DNA from: Sphingoaurantiacus capsulatus
Lineage (GTDB): Bacteria; Pseudomonadota; Alphaproteobacteria; Sphingomonadales; Sphingomonadaceae
Direction: 5' to 3'
Assembly (NCBI RefSeq): GCF_042648405.1
Contig: NZ_JBHRXV010000004.1
Coordinates: 62,001 to 126,000, forward strand
DNA: 64,000 bases
The notes under the pieces are model-generated. The model was not told where the DNA came from. It worked only from the letters and a program-made list of their open reading frames with translations, and did not search any database. Every line of letters starts with the position of its first letter. The stretch's first letter is position 1. Shown here piece after piece: positions 58,744 through 64,000 of the stretch. Both the position numbers and the translations under genes were made by a program.

Positions 58744-58959
58744 GTCGCGGACGGCTCTACGGCCTGCATTTATCGGTGTCGAGGGTCGGGATCGCGCCAA
58801 AAAGGCGCGACCGCTGCGCGGCACGGCGTCCTTCGCCGCCCGGTCGGCGTCGCTCGTCGGTCACGATGGATTTCCATCGCTCCCTCCTCGCTTCTTGCCG
58901 GACGACGAAGCCCGCCATGTCGCGACCCCCGCCCCCGATAAACGCAGGCCTTCGCCGCG

Positions 58960-59526
58960 CTAGGCCGTTGTCGAGCCGCCGTTATGCCGCGCGTACGCGG
59001 GCGAGGCCGCGAAACCGTCCCGGTCGGTGCCCCAGAGGTCGTAGGTGCCGCCCCACGGCGCCTCCCATTGGTCGACGATGGTCGCGCCGATGTTCGCCGC
59101 CACCCGCTGGCTGGCGACGTTGTCGGGCCGGATGATGTGCAGGATGCGGTCCACACCGAGCGTATCGAACGACCAGCGCGCCGCGACCGTCGCCGCCTCG
59201 GTCGCATAGCCCTTGCCCTGCACCGAGGGCGACACGCCCCAGCCGATCTCGAACCCCGGCCAGCCCTCCGGCTGCCACGGCCCGGCGCGGCCGACGTAGC
59301 GGCCGGTCGCCCGCTCCTCGATCGCCCACATGCCGTAACCGCGCAGCGTCCAGCAGCCGACCAGCGAGGCCAGCGCCCGCCACGCGTCGGCCCGCGCCTG
59401 CGGCTTGCCGTCGAGGGTCAGGAACTCGGCGACCGTCGGCTCCTGCATCAACGCCATGTAGGGCTCGACATCGTCGGGCCCGTGCGGCCGCAGGATCAGC
59501 CGGTCGGTGGTCAATGTCGGGATCAT
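58960..59526 (-). CDS. GNAT-family N-acetyltransferase
   Basis: 188 residues. Pattern TDRLILRPHGPDDVEPYMALM at the start, GFEIGWGVSPSVQGKGYATEAATVAARWSF with the acetyl-CoA-binding V-x-x-x-x-Q-G-x-G-x-A loop, and IIRPDNVASQRVAANIGATI near the end, as in RimJ/RimL-like acetyltransferases. Its ATG overlaps the ribF stop by four bases, so it was inserted into or evolved within the ribF-ileS-lspA operon. Substrate unknown. Confidence 0.88.
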   Translation of the reverse strand: MIPTLTTDRLILRPHGPDDVEPYMALMQEPTVAEFLTLDGKPQARADAWRALASLVGCWTLRGYGMWAIEERATGRYVGRAGPWQPEGWPGFEIGWGVSPSVQGKGYATEAATVAARWSFDTLGVDRILHIIRPDNVASQRVAANIGATIVDQWEAPWGGTYDLWGTDRDGFAASPAYARHNGGSTTA

Positions 59527-60449
59527 CGCGCCAGCCTCGCTCTCGCCTCGTCACAGTCGCGCGCGATCTGCGCCTTCAGCGCATCGAGCCCGTCGAGCTT
59601 CCATTCGGGCCGCAGGAAATGGTGCAGCTCGACGTCGAGCTCCTGGCCGTAGAGGTCGCCCGAAAAGTCGAAGAGATAGACCTCGAGCAGCTCCTTCGGC
59701 GGCTCGAACATCGGCCGGATGCCGAGGTTGGCCACCCCGTCGACGAGCCGCCCGTCCACCAGTCGCACCCGCACCGCATAGACGCCGTACGCCGGCCGCA
59801 GATAGTCGCCGAGCGCGATGTTCGCGGTCGGGAAATCGAGCGTTCGCCCCAGCTTGTCGCCATGCTCGACGCGCCCGCGCACCGTGAACGGCCGCGTCAG
59901 CAGCGCTGCCGCCGCTTGCGGATCGCCCGCCTTCAGCGCCTCGCGAATGCGGCTCGACGAGATCACCTCATCGCCATCGGCGATCGGCGCGATCGCCTCG
60001 GCGGCAAAGCCGTGCACCTCGCCCAGCCGCGCCAGCTCCTCGACGCTGCCGGAACGACCCTTGCCATAGGTGAAATCCTCGCCGGTCACGGCGCCCGCCA
60101 GCCCGAGCCGCAGCGCCAGCCATTCGAGCACGAACTCGTCGCCCGTAAGCGCCGCCAGCGCGTGATCGAAGTTCAGCACCAGCGCCCCATCGACGCCGAA
60201 ACCTTCGAACAGGTCGAGCCGCTGCGGAATGGTGGTGAGGCCGAACGGCGGCAGGTCGGGCTTGAACAGCCGCGCCGGATGCGGATCGAAGGTCACGACC
60301 AGCGCCGGCCGCCCCTCGGCGCGCGCGCGCTCCAGCGCCCGCCCGACCACCGCCTGGTGGCCGCGATGGAAGCCATCGAAATTGCCGAGCGCCGCAACGC
60401 CGCCGCGCAGATGCGCCGGCAGGCTCTCGGCATGGATGAAACGCTCCAT
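59523..60449 (-). CDS. ribF: Bifunctional riboflavin kinase / FAD synthetase
   Basis: 308 residues from ATG 60449. N-terminal nucleotidyl-transferase: GNFDGFHRGHQAVVGRAL (H-x-G-H-like motif) and VITGEDFTYGKGRSG-type segment with ISSSRIREALKAGD; C-terminal kinase: GRTLDFPTANIAL and YGVYAVRVRLVDG. Makes FMN and FAD. First gene of the operon running through GNAT to ileS and lspA. Longer upstream frame is not conserved. Confidence 0.94.
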   Translation of the reverse strand: MERFIHAESLPAHLRGGVAALGNFDGFHRGHQAVVGRALERARAEGRPALVVTFDPHPARLFKPDLPPFGLTTIPQRLDLFEGFGVDGALVLNFDHALAALTGDEFVLEWLALRLGLAGAVTGEDFTYGKGRSGSVEELARLGEVHGFAAEAIAPIADGDEVISSSRIREALKAGDPQAAAALLTRPFTVRGRVEHGDKLGRTLDFPTANIALGDYLRPAYGVYAVRVRLVDGRLVDGVANLGIRPMFEPPKELLEVYLFDFSGDLYGQELDVELHHFLRPEWKLDGLDALKAQIARDCDEARARLAR

Positions 60450-60522
60450 CGTGTCGGCTCGAACTCCCCTCGCCCCCATCGCATAGCGGGGGGCGACGGC
60501 TCTCGGCAAGCGCCGACGCCAT

Positions 60523-60647
60523 CCCTCTCCCGCCTGCGGGAGAGGTTAGGTGAGGGTGTGCGAGCGCCAGCGAGCTTATCGGCCGCCGGTCACCCTCACC
60601 CTCCCAGCCTGCGGCTGGCCCCTCCCTCTCCCGCAAGCGGGCGAGGG
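60523..60647. repeat. REP-like palindrome pair, ctctccc/gagggtg type
   Basis: Left unit ctctcccgcctgcgggagag with the gtgtgcgagcgccagcgagc tail; right unit inverted with a cagcctgcggctg core and ctcccgcaagcgggcgag arm. Between ribF and folA, two bases from the folA stop. Confidence 0.8.
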
Positions 60648-60648
60648 C

Positions 60649-61152
60649 TTAAACCCGCTCCAGGGTCACGAAACTATGCGCCGGCTTGCCGTCCTCGGCC
60701 GGATGATCCTCGCGCGCCACCTCGCGCCACCTCGCCGCATCGAACGCCGGCAGCAATGTGTCCCCCTCGGGCGCCTCATGCACCTCGGTCAGATACACCC
60801 GCGTCGCGAGCGGCAGCGCCTCGGCGTAGACCGCTGCCCCGCCGATGATCATCACTTCCTCGGCGCGGCTTTTGGGATCGAGCCCGGCGGCGGCCACGGC
60901 CTCGGCGAGGTTCGACACCACCGTCACGCCCTCGGCCCGCCACTCCGCATCGCGCGTCAGCACGATGTTGTGGCGCCCGGGCAGCGGCTTGCCGATCGAG
61001 TCGAAGGTTTTCCGCCCCATCACCACCGGCTTGCCGACGGTCAGCCGCTTGAAATGCTTGAGGTCGGCGGGCAGGTGCCACGGCAGCGCATTGTCGCGGC
61101 CGATGACGCCATTGTCGGCGCGGGCGACGACGAAACTGATGACGGGGCGCAT
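60649..61152 (-). CDS. folA: Dihydrofolate reductase
   Basis: 167 residues. VARADNGVIGRDNALPWHLPADLKHFKRLTVGKPVVMGRKTFDSIGKPLPGRHNIVLTR contains the folate site (Asp in PADLKHFK) and the NADPH-binding GRKT segment; IIGGAAVYAEAL is the second dinucleotide-contact loop. Reduces dihydrofolate for thymidylate synthesis; thyA lies 0.5 kb away with one short gene between. Confidence 0.96.
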   Translation of the reverse strand: MRPVISFVVARADNGVIGRDNALPWHLPADLKHFKRLTVGKPVVMGRKTFDSIGKPLPGRHNIVLTRDAEWRAEGVTVVSNLAEAVAAAGLDPKSRAEEVMIIGGAAVYAEALPLATRVYLTEVHEAPEGDTLLPAFDAARWREVAREDHPAEDGKPAHSFVTLERV

Positions 61153-61196
61153 GCTTCCCCGTAGCGCGCCGCCGGCGCCCGCGCTAGCACAGGCGC

Positions 61197-61556
61197 ATGA
61201 AGGACATTCTCTTCCTCCTCCCCGCCGACTTCGATGACGCCAACGCCGATGACAAGGGCACGCGCTGGTACTGCCGCGAATGCGCCGAGGTGCGCGGCCT
61301 GCTCGCTTATTATCATGTGAAGCTCGCCGACCATCTCGACGTGCGCGCCGTCGCCTACCCCCGCCCGCGCCCGCCGATGGTCGAGCTATTGGGGGAGGCG
61401 CACCAGAACGCCCCGAGCCTCATCATCGCCGACGCCGCGCGCGAGCTGCCGCCGCATGTCGAGGTGAAGGAAGCCAACGGCCACCGCTTCCTAGATAACG
61501 CGAAAGCGATCGGCGAGTATTTCGCCGCCGCCTACGGCATCGGGCGGCCGCACTAA
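61197..61556 (+). CDS. DUF3088 family protein
   Basis: 119 residues. MKDILFLLPADFDDANADDKGTRWYCRECAEVRGLLAYY and PRPRPPMVELLGEAHQNAPSLIIAD match the DUF3088 pattern, which looks like a thioredoxin/glutaredoxin-like fold with YCRECA in the position of the redox motif. Function unknown. Divergent from folA. Confidence 0.75.
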   Translation: MKDILFLLPADFDDANADDKGTRWYCRECAEVRGLLAYYHVKLADHLDVRAVAYPRPRPPMVELLGEAHQNAPSLIIADAARELPPHVEVKEANGHRFLDNAKAIGEYFAAAYGIGRPH

Positions 61557-61570
61557 GGGTTTCCTCTCCC

Positions 61571-61673
61571 GTCATCCCCGCGAAGGCGGGGACCCAGTCC
61601 ACAAACAAGAAGCGCCCGCGGTAGCGGGCATGTCCTTCGAAGGACTGGATCCCCGCCTTCGCGGGAATGACGG
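61571..61673. repeat. Repeat of the gtcatccccgcgaaggcgggg type
   Basis: Inverted arms gtcatccccgcgaaggcggg and ccccgccttcgcgggaatga enclose a 50-bp centre with a second stem (ggactggat/acccagtcc). Lies between the convergent DUF3088 gene and thyA. Confidence 0.85.
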
Positions 61674-61678
61674 TTAGC

Positions 61679-62473
61679 TTAAACCGCGATCGGCGCCTTG
61701 ATCGTCGGGTGCGCCTCATACCCGACCAGCTCGAAATCTTCATAGGTGAAGTCGAACAGCTCCTTCACCGCCGGGTTGAGCCGCATCTCGGGCAGCGCCA
61801 TCGGCCGCCGCGTCAGCTGCAGATCCGTCTGCTCCAGATGGTTCAGGTACAGGTGCGCGTCGCCCAGCGTGTGGATGAACTCACCCGGCCGATACCCCGT
61901 CACCTGCGCCATCATCATCGTCAGCAACGCGTAGGACGCGATGTTGAACGGCACGCCGAGGAAGATGTCCGCCGAGCGCTGGTAGAGCTGGCACGACAGC
62001 CTGCCGTCGGCGACATAGAACTGGAACAGGCAGTGGCAGGGCGGCAGCGCCATCGCCTCGACATCGCCGACGTTCCACGCCGACACGATCAGCCGCCGCG
62101 AATTGGGATTGGTGCGGATCGCCTGCACCAGCTCGGCCATCTGGTCGACCACGCGGCCGTCGGCGGTTTCCCAGCGGCGCCACTGCTTGCCATACACCGG
62201 CCCGAGCTCGCCGCCCTCGTCGGCCCATTCGTCCCAGATCGAGACGTTGTTGGCCTTCAGATAGGCGATGTTGGTCTCGCCCTTGAGGAACCACAGCAGT
62301 TCGTGGATGATCGACTTCAGGTGCAGCTTCTTGGTGGTCACCACCGGAAAGCCGTCGGCGAGGTCGAAGCGCATCTGGTGGCCGAACACCGACAAGGTGC
62401 CGGTGCCCGTCCGGTCCTCGCGCTTGACGCCGTCGCGGCGCACCCGCGCCATCAGATCGAGATATTGCTGCAC
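61679..62473 (-). CDS. thyA: Thymidylate synthase
   Basis: 264 residues, same length as E. coli ThyA. The nucleophile is in ALPPCHCLFQFYV, the dUMP-phosphate arginines in RRLIVSAWNVGD and QRSADIFLGVPFNIASYALLT, and the folate region at the C-terminal IKAPIAV. Makes dTMP from dUMP and yields dihydrofolate for the nearby folA product. Confidence 0.97.
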   Translation of the reverse strand: MQQYLDLMARVRRDGVKREDRTGTGTLSVFGHQMRFDLADGFPVVTTKKLHLKSIIHELLWFLKGETNIAYLKANNVSIWDEWADEGGELGPVYGKQWRRWETADGRVVDQMAELVQAIRTNPNSRRLIVSAWNVGDVEAMALPPCHCLFQFYVADGRLSCQLYQRSADIFLGVPFNIASYALLTMMMAQVTGYRPGEFIHTLGDAHLYLNHLEQTDLQLTRRPMALPEMRLNPAVKELFDFTYEDFELVGYEAHPTIKAPIAV

Positions 62474-62537
62474 CGGTTATCCGCTGGTTGAGAATCGCCG
62501 GCGACTCTCACATGACGGCGCGGTTTCGGGCAAGGGA

Positions 62538-62665
62538 CACCCTCACCCTCCCACCGCTGTCGCGGCGGGCCCCTCCCTCTCCCGCAAGCGGGCGAGGGGT
62601 TGGAACGGCGTCCCTCTCCCGCCTGCGGGAGAGGAAAGGTGAGGGTGTGCGAGCGCCAGCGAGCC
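62538..62665. repeat. REP-like palindrome pair, ctctccc/gagggtg type
   Basis: Here the inverted unit comes first (accctcaccctcccaccgct, ctcccgcaagcgggcgag), then ctctcccgcctgcgggagag with the shared gtgtgcgagcgccagcgagc tail. It lies between the diiron-protein gene and thyA, directly after the former's stop. Confidence 0.8.
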
Positions 62666-63742
62666 CTATTCCGCCGCGGCCATCGCCGCGACGTCGTTGA
62701 TGTTCTGCCGGCGGGCGTCGAACTGCGCGGCGATATGCTCGTCGTTGGCCTGCAGCGCGTCGATATCGACGTTGACGTAGTCCATCACGCCCATGTCGGT
62801 GTAACCTTTGCGCACCGTCTCGCCCCACAGGCCGATGTCCTTCACCACCGGCACGATGCGGTTGAACAGATGGTTGCGGAACTGCCGCGAGCCCGCCGTC
62901 TCGTGCATGTGCTGCACGGCGGCTTCGACGTTGAGGTCGAGATGCTCCCACAGCTCGCGCTGCTCGAACCGGTCGCGCATGTGGTAGCAGGCCTCGACGA
63001 GGAACTCCTCGCGCTCGCGGCGCTCGGCCTCGGTCAACTGCGGATAATAGCTGCGCAAGGTCAGACGCCCGAAGGCGACGTGGCGCGCCTCGTCCTCCAT
63101 CACATAGGCGTTGACGGCGGCGGCGAGCGGCGACGAGCTATAGTCGCGGATGCCGGCGAAGGCGGCGAGCGCCAGCCCCTCGATCACCACCTGCATGCCG
63201 AGGTAGGTCATGTCCCAGCGGTTGTCGCGCAGCACCTGCTCGAGCAGCGACTTCAGCGGCCCGGTCATCGGGTGCGACAGGCCGATCTTCTCGAGCAGCC
63301 GCTTGTACGCCTCGACGTGCCGCGCCTCGTCGATGGTCTGCGTCGAGGCGTAGAACTTCGCCTCGAGGTCGGGGACCTGCGTCACGATCTTCGCCGAGCA
63401 GATCAGCGCGCCCTGCTCGCCGTGCAGGAACTGCGACAGGCCCCAGGCCTGGCTGTTGCGCCGGATCTCGACCTTCTCCCTGGGCGACATCTTTTCATAT
63501 TCCGGATAACCGTTCAGCGCGAACAGCTCGTCGGGCATGCCCTGCGGGTTGTCGTAGTCGATGTCCTGGTCCCAATCGATGCGATACTCCGCATCCCACT
63601 GCTTCTGCTTGCCCTTGGCATAGAGGTTCAGCAGGTCCTTGCGGTCGTCCGAGTAGGTCCAGGTGAAGCGCGCGTCGAAGTCCTGCGGCACTTCCCAGGA
63701 CAGGCTTTCCGGCTTGATCCCGTAGGTGTCGGTGAAGGTCAT
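62666..63742 (-). CDS. Ferritin-like diiron protein, putative oxygenase
   Basis: 358 residues, almost all helical. Carboxylate-bridged diiron ligands are visible as two E...ExxH pairs: GEQGALICS and TIDEARHVEAYKRLL, then VVIEGLALAAF and VMEDEARHVAFGRL. This pattern suits the ferritin-like superfamily and recalls AurF/CmlI-type N-oxygenases and R2-like proteins. The substrate is unknown. The gene that follows in transcription order is thyA, after a repeat; that upstream is the truncated gene at 63778, possibly its partner. Confidence 0.7.
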   Translation of the reverse strand: MTFTDTYGIKPESLSWEVPQDFDARFTWTYSDDRKDLLNLYAKGKQKQWDAEYRIDWDQDIDYDNPQGMPDELFALNGYPEYEKMSPREKVEIRRNSQAWGLSQFLHGEQGALICSAKIVTQVPDLEAKFYASTQTIDEARHVEAYKRLLEKIGLSHPMTGPLKSLLEQVLRDNRWDMTYLGMQVVIEGLALAAFAGIRDYSSSPLAAAVNAYVMEDEARHVAFGRLTLRSYYPQLTEAERREREEFLVEACYHMRDRFEQRELWEHLDLNVEAAVQHMHETAGSRQFRNHLFNRIVPVVKDIGLWGETVRKGYTDMGVMDYVNVDIDALQANDEHIAAQFDARRQNINDVAAMAAAE

Positions 63743-63777
63743 GATCGTCTCCCCAAGTCTGGTTCTTTTGAACGCGG

Positions 63778-64000
63778 TTATCCGTTGTCGTTGGCGATGC
63801 GGCGCCGGGCTTCCAGCCGCCGCAGAATCTCGCGGGTACGCATCAGGCTCAGCATCTCGTTGACCGCCGAGATGCCGCGCTCGGCCATGTTGGCGGCCTC
63901 CTCCTCGCCGACCACGCCCGCGGTGTGGTCGAAGAACAGCCGCATCTCCTGCGTCACCAGCCAGTCGACGAAGTCGGCATAGAAGCTGGTGCCGTCCTCG
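63778..64000 (-). CDS. C-terminal part of an unrecognised protein (truncated by window)
   Basis: The last 73 residues, ending at TAA 63778-63780. The piece is helical (FVDWLVTQEMRLFFDHTAGVVGEEEAANMAERGISAVNEML) and ends with MRTREILRRLEARRRIANDNG. It lies 35 bp upstream of the diiron gene on the same strand, so both are probably in one operon. No family could be assigned. Confidence 0.6.
   Translation of the reverse strand, partial: EDGTSFYADFVDWLVTQEMRLFFDHTAGVVGEEEAANMAERGISAVNEMLSLMRTREILRRLEARRRIANDNG

Overview
The window reads as chromosomal DNA of an alphaproteobacterium, most likely of the order Sphingomonadales. Pointers are the high GC content, a circularly permuted tmRNA gene with an alphaproteobacterial tag (ANDNEAFAIAA), a GTTC-N7-GTTC LexA operator before an imuA-imuB-dnaE2 cassette, an SspB-alpha ending in a ClpX-binding tail, a NepR-like small protein, a DUF3035 lipoprotein behind lspA, and dense REP-like intergenic palindromes. 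No insertion sequence, prophage or CRISPR array was seen.

Layout. 1-6240: tail of a molybdopterin-binding protein, a Do-type protease, gmk, a HAD phosphatase, fumC, sspB and a DUF2939 protein. 6245-6654: tmRNA and its promoter. 6775-12302: SOS mutasome imuA-imuB-dnaE2, read leftward from one LexA box. 12415-20484: MgtC-like protein, GT4 glycosyltransferase, a secreted protein, an HTH protein, a TonB-dependent receptor and an ABC-F ATPase. 20606-41212: the conserved transcription/translation cluster, read leftward as tRNA-Tyr, tRNA-Gly, [three accessory genes], tRNA-Trp, secE, nusG, [restriction-modification pair on the other strand], rplK, rplA, [repeats], rplJ, rplL, [CHASE2-EAL gene and a 25-codon ORF], rpoB, rpoC. 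41262-54738: rlmB, NepR-like gene, gshA, rsmE, ubiA, pmbA, an inositol-monophosphatase-family gene, a CoA-binding protein, Mrp/ApbC, hflK-hflC-DUF2065, a second Do protease and a HerA-like ATPase. 54756-61152: ribF-GNAT-ileS-lspA-DUF3035 and folA. 61197-64000: DUF3088 protein, thyA, a ferritin-like diiron protein and a truncated gene.

Functional themes are protein quality control (two Do proteases, SspB, HflKC, tmRNA, PmbA), damage-induced mutagenesis, and the core transcription/translation machinery. thyA and folA lie close together and are metabolically coupled.

Most notable: a REP-like palindrome read in frame inside ileS, adding about 38 residues; an R-M pair of lower GC splitting nusG from rplK; a Trp-rich 25-codon ORF with its own promoter, 5' hairpin and terminator, plus a c-di-GMP phosphodiesterase gene, between rplL and rpoB; a dnaE2 whose 5' two-thirds is clearly poorer in GC than its surroundings; and a divergent NepR-like small ORF. 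Starts were moved inward from the longest open frame wherever family alignment or a ribosome-binding site argued for it.
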